Shown in pieces: positions 1 through 6,728 of a stretch of 14,129 nucleotides of DNA. The stretch is from JADJOY01 sp046331705 [NCBI: bacterium] (lineage in GTDB: Bacteria > JADJOY01), in NCBI GenBank assembly GCA_046331705.1, contig JAXLQJ010000101.1, positions 1 to 14,129 on the forward strand. Reading direction: 5' to 3'. The first letter of the stretch is position 1, and each line of letters begins with the position of its first letter. The position numbers and the translations under genes are program-made. A model generated the notes under the pieces. It searched no databases. It was given only the letters and a program-made list of their open reading frames with translations, and was not told the DNA's origin.

Positions 1-74
1 CCGATGCGCATGCCGAAGTAGTGGTGCGGCGCCGCCACGCACCACAGTCCGCTCGCGAGCTGCTCGAGTGCCAT
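1..74 (-). CDS. DUF4336-like protein, N-terminal fragment (runs off the window)
   Basis: The reverse strand reads an ATG at 74 followed by 24 open codons to the window edge. The peptide begins MALEQLASGLWCVAAPHHYF and continues GMRIG. This pattern (short leader, L-W-hydrophobic, a basic/aromatic F-G-M segment) matches the N-terminus of DUF4336 proteins. It lines up with the complete DUF4336 protein at 11247-11933 (AENVWLAHRPLRFWGVDTG). A purine-rich GAGGGG lies 4 nt upstream of the ATG, which supports this start. DUF4336 proteins are predicted metallo-beta-lactamase-fold hydrolases of unknown substrate. The gene is divergent from the P450 operon with about 250 bp between the starts. Only the first ~25 residues are visible, so the family call is tentative. 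Confidence 0.5.
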   Translation of the reverse strand, partial: MALEQLASGLWCVAAPHHYFGMRI

Positions 75-322
75 CTTCCCCTCGGAAGCGATTCGCCTTC
101 AGCGAGTTGCGCCGTTCGCCGCGATCTTGCTCAAGGAATACGCGCGTTCACAACGTCTACTCGATTCCGCCGATGCGATCCACTACCCGTCCGTAGCTGG
201 ATCTCGCCAGCGCCGAGTCCAACACCGTCACGGGTTCGCGCCGCTCGAGGCGACCGGAACCATCCCCGTTCGGGGTGGTCCGCGAGCGGTGCGCAAGAGG
301 TCGCGATACGGAGGCCTACGCG
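75..322. promoter_or_regulatory. Divergent intergenic region before the P450 operon
   Basis: This 248-bp stretch separates the leftward DUF4336-like start (74) from the rightward P450 start (323), so it must contain both promoters if both genes are real. A TTCACA at 147-152 is close to a -35 hexamer, but no good -10 lies 16-18 bp downstream. The only strong signal is the ribosome-binding site GGAGG at 310-314, spaced 8 nt before the ATG at 323. Open frames crossing the region are arginine-rich and look non-coding. Confidence 0.35.
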
Positions 323-2122
323 ATGGCTTCATCGCTTCGGGAGTACTTCACCAAGCTGGACACCTCGGGAGACGGCAAGATCTCGCAAGACGAGATCCGC
401 GCGGCGTTGATCGCCGGGGACCTCGATGTCTCCGACGAGTTCGTGGCGGAGTTGATCAAGGAGTGCGATCAGGACGGCGACGGCCACATCGACTTTCAAG
501 AGTTCGTCGACGCCTACGCCCGCCAGACCACGCTCGCGGGCCTCGATCTGGCGCAGGCGAAGGCCAACGCCGACTTCGGACCGCGCCTGCACGCGGCGAT
601 GGCGCGCACGCGCGCCGCAGCGATCAAGTTCGGCGCGCCGGCGCTCGCGGTGCTGGCGCTGGTGGCACTCGTTCGCCCGAGCGCCACCGCGCACTTCTTC
701 GCCAGCATCCCGACGGCGGTGTGGGTGCTCTTGGGGCTCGTCGTGGCCGCGCTGGCGGCGGCGATCGTGCTCATGCCGGGCCTCCGGATGGCGGCGGTGT
801 TGCTGGTTCGTGGCCTCGACGGCTTCCACGCCGCGCACAAGATCGCCCTCGGCCTCGACGCGCCGTTCACCGACCTCGGCACCGGCCGGCTCGGCAAGCC
901 GGCGATGTACGTCCAGGACGAGCAGCTCGTGGCGCAGGTGCTACGCGCGCCGCAGAAGTACGCGCGGCTTCCGATGGCGAACTACCCGCCGTTCGAGGCG
1001 CTCTCCGAGCTCGGCGCCGGCAGCGGCGAGGAGTGGCTCAAGTACCGCATCGCGTTCAAGGACTACTTCGCGACCGAGTACAAGGAGGACCTCCCCGAGC
1101 TGCGCGCGATCGTCGAGGAGCGCATGCCGGCATGGATCGCCGCCGGCGAGGTGAACCTGCTCGGCGAGCTCTACCGCATCTTGGTCGAGATCCGCGGCCG
1201 TCTCTTCTTCCAGTCGAGCTTCGACTGCTTCGATCCCAATGCGAAGCCCAACTTCGCCGACGAGGTCGACGAGGTGCTGAGCCCGCCGGTGCTGCTCTTC
1301 GGCGCCAACGACGGCACCGTCGACCTCTTCCACGCGCGCATCCTGAAGGCCATCCGCGCCAGCACCAAGCCGGGATCGGTGGGCCACGTCTGCCGCACGA
1401 TGCTCGAGTCGGGCGAGTGGAGTGAGGAGGAAGCGATCCAGAACGGCTCGCTCTTCATGCTCGCGCACGCGCCCACCATGGTGCTCTTCTGGGCCATGTA
1501 CCGGATCGCACGCGACGGCACCGGGTCGGCCATGCGGGCGAGCCGCAAGAAGATCCTGCAGGCCCTCAAGGAGGAGATGCGCATCCATCCGGGCGTCCCC
1601 ACGATGCTGCCGCGGCTCTCGAAGGAAGAGAACGTGATCGGTCCGATGCGGATCGCGAAGGGCACCACGCTGCTGGTCTCGCCGTACCTGATCCACAACA
1701 GCCGCCGCCACTGGGCGAATCCCGAGAAGTTCGATCCCGAGTGCTGGGAGATCGACGAGAACGACGATCCCCGGGTGCTGGTCGATGGCCGCACCGATCC
1801 AGCGGACCAGAACCGCCGCCCGTCGGCGTGTCCGTTCCACAAGCTCTTGCCCGACGGCGACGCCAAGCGCGGCGGGCGAGTGCGGTTCCTGCCGTTCGGC
1901 GGCGGCCAGCACCAGTGCCAGGGACGGTGGTTCGCGGCAGACGAGATGTTCGCCGTGGTGCAGTCGATCCTGAAGCACGTGGATCTGGAGGTTGCACCGG
2001 GTCAGCGAGACCTGCTCGGCCGCTCGGTGTGGGACCGGGTGACCCTGCACGTGTACTCGCGGCCGATGAAGGACATCCGGGTGCGCGTCCGGCCGGTCAC
2101 CAAGGCTGCGGCCTCGGCATGA
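323..2122 (+). CDS. EF-hand / transmembrane / cytochrome P450 fusion protein
   Basis: This 599-aa protein has three parts. Residues 13-24 (D-T-S-G-D-G-K-I-S-Q-D-E) and 49-60 (D-Q-D-G-D-G-H-I-D-F-Q-E) are two complete 12-residue EF-hand loops, 36 residues apart as in a paired EF-hand, so calcium binding is expected. Residues ~104-117 and ~131-151 are hydrophobic and probably form a membrane anchor. From ~175 on it is a P450: K-helix E417-x-x-R420, a PEKF segment at 467-470, and the heme loop FGGGQHQCQG with the thiolate Cys532, followed by RWFA. The heme loop and the I-helix region (~375-395), which lacks the usual AGxxT, recall the CYP7/CYP8-type class. The start at 323 is chosen for GGAGG at 310-314; a GTG at 275 in frame has weaker support. 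No redox partner is visible. It is first in a four-gene operon. P450 assignment is secure; substrate is unknown. Confidence 0.9.
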   Translation: MASSLREYFTKLDTSGDGKISQDEIRAALIAGDLDVSDEFVAELIKECDQDGDGHIDFQEFVDAYARQTTLAGLDLAQAKANADFGPRLHAAMARTRAAAIKFGAPALAVLALVALVRPSATAHFFASIPTAVWVLLGLVVAALAAAIVLMPGLRMAAVLLVRGLDGFHAAHKIALGLDAPFTDLGTGRLGKPAMYVQDEQLVAQVLRAPQKYARLPMANYPPFEALSELGAGSGEEWLKYRIAFKDYFATEYKEDLPELRAIVEERMPAWIAAGEVNLLGELYRILVEIRGRLFFQSSFDCFDPNAKPNFADEVDEVLSPPVLLFGANDGTVDLFHARILKAIRASTKPGSVGHVCRTMLESGEWSEEEAIQNGSLFMLAHAPTMVLFWAMYRIARDGTGSAMRASRKKILQALKEEMRIHPGVPTMLPRLSKEENVIGPMRIAKGTTLLVSPYLIHNSRRHWANPEKFDPECWEIDENDDPRVLVDGRTDPADQNRRPSACPFHKLLPDGDAKRGGRVRFLPFGGGQHQCQGRWFAADEMFAVVQSILKHVDLEVAPGQRDLLGRSVWDRVTLHVYSRPMKDIRVRVRPVTKAAASA

Positions 2123-3345
2123 GCACGGGGCTCTCGACGGAAGCGCTGGGGGCGGTCGGCGGCGGCGCTGGAGTGCCACTCGATCGGACGGTCGGCGGCG
2201 TCGGCGGCACGCTCGGCGGGTGGTGGCGCTGGCTCAATCGCGAGCTGCTCTTCGACCGCAACTCGATCATCCACATCGGGATCCTGGCCGCCACCGCGCT
2301 CGCGGTCGCGCGTCTCGGGTGGATCGGGATCCTGCTCTACCCGGTGGTGATGATCACGATCGAGATCCTCCACTACGCGTTCAAGATCTCGCTGTTCGAC
2401 ACCGAGACCGTGATCCAGCACGGCTACAACCTGAGCCGGCACATCAGCGACAACCTGCACTCGGGCGGCCTCGACTACGGCTTCAACTTCTACGACGGCG
2501 ACTTCACGAAGACGCGTCAGCAAGCGCAGGAAGACAAGTTTCGCTACGCGTTCGCGCGGCTCGGCCTGCGCCCCGGGATGTCACTGATCGACGTCGGCTG
2601 TGGGTGCGGCGATTGGCTCGATTGGCTGCGTCGCCAGGGCGTGCGCGTGGCGGGGATCAACATCACCGCCGGACAGGCGCACGAGTGCCGTGAGCGCGGG
2701 CTGGAGGTGCATTGCGCGAACTGGAAGGACGTCGCGGCCGATCCCGAGCTCGCGAAGCAGCTCTTCGGACGATTCGACGTGGTCACGTTCTGGGACACCG
2801 TCGAGCATTACGTGCCGTCCCGCTATCTGAACCGGGTGGGAGAGCGCGATCGCATCTACGGCGCGATGTTCGAGCTCGCCAAGAAGCTCATGCGCGACCC
2901 GAACAGCGGGCGGATCTGGATCTCCTGTCTCCACCGCAAGGATCCGGGGAAGGAGACGCTCCCCGAGTTCCTGCGGCGCCGGACGTATTGCTACCTGCTC
3001 GACAAGTACCACTCCGGCCTCTACCCGCAGGCGAGCCGAGACGAGCTGGTGCTCAACGCGCGCCGCGCCGGCCTTTCCCTCGTTCACCGTCGCGACACCA
3101 CCCTCGACTACCTGATGACGAGCAGGCTCGAGGCGGCACACTTCGGACGCCACCACTTCGAGCTCACGGCGCGGCGAGCGCTGGTGCTGCTGTGGGAATT
3201 GATCGTGGACCCTTCGTGGTTCCAGGCGCTGCTCTGGTTCAAGCTCGAGATCTGGATGTGGCAGTTCCAGTCCGACGACGTCGAGAAGTCCGACGTCGTG
3301 AACTGGTGGTTGGTGTTCGACGGTGCGCCGGCCGTGCGTGCCTGA
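2119..3345 (+). CDS. Membrane-anchored cyclopropane-fatty-acid-synthase-type SAM methyltransferase
   Basis: This is a 408-aa protein. After a Gly-rich N-terminus (~residues 10-35), residues ~50-85 form one or two membrane segments. The rest is a class I SAM-dependent methyltransferase. Motif I is LIDVGCGCGDW (156-166), followed by GINITAGQ (179-186), as in cyclopropane-fatty-acid synthases (VLDIGCGWGG...GVTIS). The preceding QAQEDKFRYAFARLGLRPGM matches the CFA-synthase approach to motif I, and the TVEHYV segment (227-232) matches the family's FEHVG glutamate motif. CFA synthases add a methylene or methyl group from SAM to unsaturated acyl chains of phospholipids; the true substrate here is unknown. 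The ATG at 2119 overlaps the P450 stop (ATGA), so translation is probably coupled. An in-frame extension upstream to 1741 lies inside the P450 gene and is rejected. Confidence 0.85.
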   Translation: MSTGLSTEALGAVGGGAGVPLDRTVGGVGGTLGGWWRWLNRELLFDRNSIIHIGILAATALAVARLGWIGILLYPVVMITIEILHYAFKISLFDTETVIQHGYNLSRHISDNLHSGGLDYGFNFYDGDFTKTRQQAQEDKFRYAFARLGLRPGMSLIDVGCGCGDWLDWLRRQGVRVAGINITAGQAHECRERGLEVHCANWKDVAADPELAKQLFGRFDVVTFWDTVEHYVPSRYLNRVGERDRIYGAMFELAKKLMRDPNSGRIWISCLHRKDPGKETLPEFLRRRTYCYLLDKYHSGLYPQASRDELVLNARRAGLSLVHRRDTTLDYLMTSRLEAAHFGRHHFELTARRALVLLWELIVDPSWFQALLWFKLEIWMWQFQSDDVEKSDVVNWWLVFDGAPAVRA

Positions 3346-3411
3346 TGCAGCGCCATCGGGCCGCCACTCGGTCGCGGAAGCCCGCGCGCGCGGCGTGCCA
3401 ACGGAGAGGAC

Positions 3412-4437
3412 ATGCGTAAACGGGTGTCGTGGATGTTCGCCGCCGTGCTGCTGGGCGCGATCGGCGTGCTGGTCGTCTATCACCGCGAGCTTCATCCCCC
3501 GCACGTCTTCGCCGGGACGGGTTCGCGCGATGGCGGGTGGGTCGAGGCGCACGTCACGGTGCTCGCGGTGGAGCCCGAGAAGGAAGACCTGCGCATGCGC
3601 ATCGCGCTGACGCCCCACGGACGGCTCGACGCCGGCGCCGGCGTGCCGAGCGAGACGATTCGCATTCACGCCGACGCGGTCGGGTGGGAGGAGGTGGACC
3701 TGGCGGCGCGTAGACGCATCGTGCCACGCGATCTGACCCTCGATCTCACCGAGGGCGAGCCCACCGACTACCCGTTCGACCGCTACCGCGCCCAGCTCGA
3801 TTTCCTCGCCGAGGTCGGGGAAGGGGATGCGGCGTACCCGATCCCCGTGGACGTGCGCTTCGACGATTCGCACCACGGCTTTCGCTTCGAGACCGCGGCG
3901 CGACCGGCCGACGGCGCGGGCTACGGCGGCTTCGCTCTCGAGCTGCGCCGCTCGCCGCTGGTGCTCGGCATGGCGCTCTTCCTCATGGGGATCACGTGGG
4001 GCGTGACGTTCGTGGCGCTGCGGCTGCTCGCGATCGTCATCGAGGGCCGCATCCGCGTCGACGTGGACGTCTTCGTCGCCTTCAGCGGTCTGGTCGTCGC
4101 GATGTACTTCTTCCGCTCGGTGCTTCCGGAGCTGCCACCGATCTCGGGCACGCTCGCCGATTTCCTGGCGTTCCTGTGGGCCGAGGCGGCGTCGGCGCTC
4201 GGCGTGGTGGTGGTCGGGATCCTCTGGCTGGTCCACGCTCGGCCAGGTCAACCGTCCCCCGAGACGGTGGACGACGGCGCCGACGAGCCCGCGGCAGAGC
4301 GGCGCGCGCCGCGATCGCATGCGCTCACCGCTCCCGCCGCGTGCCCTCCGGCGCTCCGGGATCGGCTGCGTGCCTGGCGGCCGCTGCGCGGTCGGAACGT
4401 CGGGCGCCCGCGGCCGAGCGCGGCGCACGACGCCTGA
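3412..4437 (+). CDS. DUF4436 family membrane protein, copy 1 (with extra C-terminal tail)
   Basis: This 341-aa protein has an N-terminal membrane anchor (~residues 6-23), an extracytoplasmic beta-rich region (~45-180) and three further hydrophobic segments (~183-210, ~218-240, ~250-274). Diagnostic stretches are the TDYPFDRY block (118-125) and PPISGTLADFLAFLWAE (242-258), which I recognise from DUF4436 proteins, a family of unknown function known mainly from actinobacteria. GGAG at 3403-3406 lies 5 nt before the ATG. The gene starts 66 bp after the methyltransferase stop and probably belongs to its operon. Residues ~275-341 form a Pro/Arg/Ala-rich low-complexity tail that copy 2 lacks; it may be cytoplasmic and disordered. 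The core aligns without gaps to the next gene. Confidence 0.8.
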   Translation: MRKRVSWMFAAVLLGAIGVLVVYHRELHPPHVFAGTGSRDGGWVEAHVTVLAVEPEKEDLRMRIALTPHGRLDAGAGVPSETIRIHADAVGWEEVDLAARRRIVPRDLTLDLTEGEPTDYPFDRYRAQLDFLAEVGEGDAAYPIPVDVRFDDSHHGFRFETAARPADGAGYGGFALELRRSPLVLGMALFLMGITWGVTFVALRLLAIVIEGRIRVDVDVFVAFSGLVVAMYFFRSVLPELPPISGTLADFLAFLWAEAASALGVVVVGILWLVHARPGQPSPETVDDGADEPAAERRAPRSHALTAPAACPPALRDRLRAWRPLRGRNVGRPRPSAAHDA

Positions 4438-4443
4438 GGAACC

Positions 4444-5313
4444 GTGGCTACGTCTGACGCGCAGGTGCGACGACCACGGACGGGCTTCGGGTGGCTCCTC
4501 GCGGCTCCCGTGCTGGGTTGCCTGGTGGTGGTCGCCTCGTACCATCGCGAGCTTCGACCTCCCACACGGCTCACGGCGGCTGGCTCGCGCGACGCCGGCT
4601 GGCTCGATGCCCACGTGTCCGTGCTCGCCGTGACTCCCGAGCACGAGGAGCTCAGGCTGCGGATCTCGATCACGCCGCACGGACGGCTCGATCGGGGCGC
4701 GGGAGTGCTGAGCCGGGTCGTCCGCTTGCACGCGGACGCCGTCGGGTGGGACGAGGTGGAGCTCGCTGCCGGCCGGCGCATCTTCCCGCGGGATCTCACG
4801 CTCGATCTCACGGACGGCGAGCCGGTCGACTATCCGTTCGACCGCTACCGCGCGGAGCTCGATCTGCTCGCCGAGGTCGACGTCGAGGGCGGCACGGTGG
4901 CGGTGCCCGTCGACATCACGTTCGACGACAGCCACCACGGCTTTCGCTTCACGACCTCGTCGCTGGCGGTCGACGACGACGGCTACGGCGGCTTCGACGT
5001 CGAGCTGCGTCGGTCCGGCGTGGTTCTCGGGCTGGCGATCTTCCTGATGATGCTCGCGTGGGGCGTGAGCTACGTGTCGCTGCGGCTCTTGAGCTTGGTT
5101 CTGGAAGGCACGATCGAAGTCAATCTCGACATGTTCGTGGCGTTCACGGGGCTCTTGGTGGGGATGTATTTCTTCCGCTCGGTGCTGCCCGAGGTGCCGC
5201 CCATCTCCGGGACGCTCGCCGATTTCCTCGCCTTCCTGTGGGCGGAGATCACCGCCGCGCTCGGTACGGTGGCCGTCGGAGTCATCTGGACGCGGCGCGC
5301 GGAGAAGCCGTAG
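4444..5313 (+). CDS. DUF4436 family membrane protein, copy 2
   Basis: This 289-aa paralogue matches the preceding gene. Residues 31-280 align to residues 21-270 of copy 1 with no gaps and 168 of 250 identities by my manual count (67%). It shares the N-terminal anchor (~14-33), YHREL, PRDLTLDLT, the VDYPFDRYRAELD block, DDSHHGFRF, three C-terminal membrane segments and PPISGTLADFLAFLWAE. It ends soon after the last membrane helix, without the long tail of copy 1. The GTG start at 4444 lies 6 nt after the copy 1 stop; AGGA (4437-4440) overlaps that stop and is only 3 nt from the GTG, so translation is probably coupled. Function is unknown; co-location with a P450 and a lipid-type methyltransferase suggests an envelope role. 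Confidence 0.8.
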   Translation: MATSDAQVRRPRTGFGWLLAAPVLGCLVVVASYHRELRPPTRLTAAGSRDAGWLDAHVSVLAVTPEHEELRLRISITPHGRLDRGAGVLSRVVRLHADAVGWDEVELAAGRRIFPRDLTLDLTDGEPVDYPFDRYRAELDLLAEVDVEGGTVAVPVDITFDDSHHGFRFTTSSLAVDDDGYGGFDVELRRSGVVLGLAIFLMMLAWGVSYVSLRLLSLVLEGTIEVNLDMFVAFTGLLVGMYFFRSVLPEVPPISGTLADFLAFLWAEITAALGTVAVGVIWTRRAEKP

Positions 5314-5327
5314 CGAGCTTGTCGCCC

Positions 5328-5371
5328 GCGACCCGCGGCGCCGGGAATCGTGCCGGCCGCCACCGCGTCGC
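5328..5371. terminator. Possible imperfect hairpin between convergent genes
   Basis: The 61-bp space between the DUF4436 copy 2 stop (5313) and the convergent gene ending at 5375 contains GCGAC at 5328-5332 and GTCGC at 5367-5371 enclosing partly complementary GC-rich arms (CGGCGCCGG against CCGGCCGCC). It could act as a bidirectional terminator, but the pairing is imperfect and there is no T-tract on either strand. Confidence 0.2.
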
Positions 5372-5374
5372 GGC

Positions 5375-6139
5375 TCATCGCGCGCCGTGCGCTCGGGCGA
5401 CGAGCGATACCGCGACTTCCAGGAAGCGCTCGGGCGGCAGCCGCTCACTCAGGACCTGGAGCTGCCCCCCGCGCGTGGCGAGCTGGTCGTCGAACGCGGC
5501 ATGGCCGGCACGTCGGCCCAGCTCGGCGAGCAACGCCGCGAAGTTGCCCGCGCGCGTTTGCTGCATCGCCGCGCCCAGGCCGCGATAGCGAAGCTCGTCC
5601 GCCGGCAGATCCACCGGCGGGCGCCCGAACGAGAAGAGCCGGGCAAAGAGGGCACGGTCCTCCTCGGTGCGCGTGGTGGTCGCCTGAACCTTCTTGGTGA
5701 ACGCCAGGCCGCCGGTGACCAACGCCTTGCCGACGCTGAGCACGCGCTCGTTGCTGGTGTCGGTGCGGGTGCTTTGCACGATTCGGAGACCGCGCACCAC
5801 GAGGCGGACGGCTTCGTAGGGAATTCCGATTCCGCCGCTGCCACTCGTTTGGACCTCGAACGACGCCTCGTGGAGCTCGAACGCGACCGCGGCCACCGTC
5901 TCGGCCTGGTCACGTTGGACCTCGTCCATGCCGAGCACGAACGCGGCGAATCCCCGCGCGCTCAAGGCTGCTCGCGCACGCTCCGCCTGGTCGCGATCGG
6001 CATGAATCGCGAGCACCCGCGGACCCGCTCCGTGAAGGCGGCCGCGCGCCTCCGTGACCGAGATGCCGAGCACGCCGGCGAGTGCCGCCGCGGGGTCGGC
6101 GGTGTGCGTCGACGCGTCGCGCAGGGCGAGGACGTTCAT
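5375..6139 (-). CDS. Conserved-looking hypothetical protein (254 aa)
   Basis: I do not recognise this protein. Residues 1-70 look like a small alpha/beta domain: MNVLALRDAS, then a helix (AALAGVLGISVTEARGRL), then GPRVLAIHAD, a helix, and GFAAFVLG. Residues ~85-150 look beta-rich, with IPYEAVRLVVRG and VLSVGKALVTGGLAFTKK. Residues ~160-250 look helical (RALFARLFSFGRPP, NFAALLAELGRRAG, RFLEVAVSLVARA). There is no signal peptide or membrane helix, so it is probably cytoplasmic. The ATG at 6139 is chosen because everything upstream in frame is Ser/Pro/Arg-rich and reads through the next gene; AAGG lies upstream but too far for a strong ribosome-binding site. It may follow the secreted-protein gene on one transcript, 100 bp apart. 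It converges on the P450 operon. Confidence 0.65.
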   Translation of the reverse strand: MNVLALRDASTHTADPAAALAGVLGISVTEARGRLHGAGPRVLAIHADRDQAERARAALSARGFAAFVLGMDEVQRDQAETVAAVAFELHEASFEVQTSGSGGIGIPYEAVRLVVRGLRIVQSTRTDTSNERVLSVGKALVTGGLAFTKKVQATTTRTEEDRALFARLFSFGRPPVDLPADELRYRGLGAAMQQTRAGNFAALLAELGRRAGHAAFDDQLATRGGQLQVLSERLPPERFLEVAVSLVARAHGAR

Positions 6140-6239
6140 CCGAAGACCTTCGTCGGCGCGATTCGAGCAACGCAGCGTGAGCGGCGTTCCCGGCGGAGCC
6201 GGCCTGGAGCGGCTGGCACGCGCCGGGCGGGGCCAGCGT

Positions 6240-6728
6240 TCAGGGAATCGTGTAGCGGCCCTTCCAGTCGGACCAGCCGGCGCCGGTGGTACCGATGAAG
6301 TTGCCCTGGAACTTCTGATCGCCGGTGATTCCTGCGTATTTCCCGGTCCCGCCGACGAACTTCTCGTCGCCGGGACAGGCCGGCATCGTGCCCGTGCACT
6401 TCCACTCGACGAAGACCTTGTCGCCGTCTCCATCCGTGACCACGCACGTGCCGTTGGCCGTCGCCTGTCCTTGCTTGACGTCGTTCATCAGTGCGCAATC
6501 CACGCGCGCCTTGTGCAGGAAACCCTTGCCGGCGTCGTTGAACATGACGCCGGACACCATGCCCGTGGAGATCGACCGATCGGGCCCCAGATCCTGGACG
6601 TCCCCCTTGAACACCCAGCCGAAGTGTCCGGAGTAGTTGCCCGTCTTCGGCAGCTCGGCCGCGGCAGCCGACGACACGGCGGCGAGCGCGGAAAGCAGCA
6701 GAGCGACCATGCGGGTTCCTGGGCTCAT
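6240..6728 (-). CDS. Small secreted beta-rich protein (162 aa)
   Basis: The N-terminus is a Sec signal peptide: SPGTR, a hydrophobic run (MVALLLSALAAVSS) and a probable cleavage within AAAA before ELPKTG (~residue 24). The mature ~138 residues are rich in Gly, aromatic and beta-prone residues (YSGHFGWVFKG, GGTGKYAGITGD, GWSDWKGRYTIP), as in small periplasmic beta-barrels. The segment G-T-G-K-Y-A-G-I-T-G resembles a motif seen in several lipocalin-like families, but I cannot assign one. Four cysteines (78, 95, 111, 118) could form two disulfides, consistent with export. GGAGA lies 7 nt upstream of the ATG at 6728. The gene is divergent from the CobW-type gene at 7170 with 441 bp between. Function unknown. 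Confidence 0.75.
   Translation of the reverse strand: MSPGTRMVALLLSALAAVSSAAAAELPKTGNYSGHFGWVFKGDVQDLGPDRSISTGMVSGVMFNDAGKGFLHKARVDCALMNDVKQGQATANGTCVVTDGDGDKVFVEWKCTGTMPACPGDEKFVGGTGKYAGITGDQKFQGNFIGTTGAGWSDWKGRYTIP

Noticed and set aside
127-1425. A 432-codon plus-strand frame overlapping the EF-hand/P450 gene
   Set aside because: The translation is dominated by Arg, Gly and Ala with no motif, whereas the overlapping frame has EF-hands and P450 signatures.
1741-2118. In-frame N-terminal extension of the methyltransferase
   Set aside because: It lies wholly inside the P450 C-terminal coding region, including the heme loop, and is Arg/Pro-rich; the ATG at 2119 overlaps the P450 stop as expected for coupling.
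2581-5448. A 955-codon open frame on the minus strand opposite the methyltransferase and DUF4436 genes
   Set aside because: It is antisense to three well-supported genes and its translation is rich in Arg, His, Asp and Pro, as expected for the shadow of GC-rich coding DNA.
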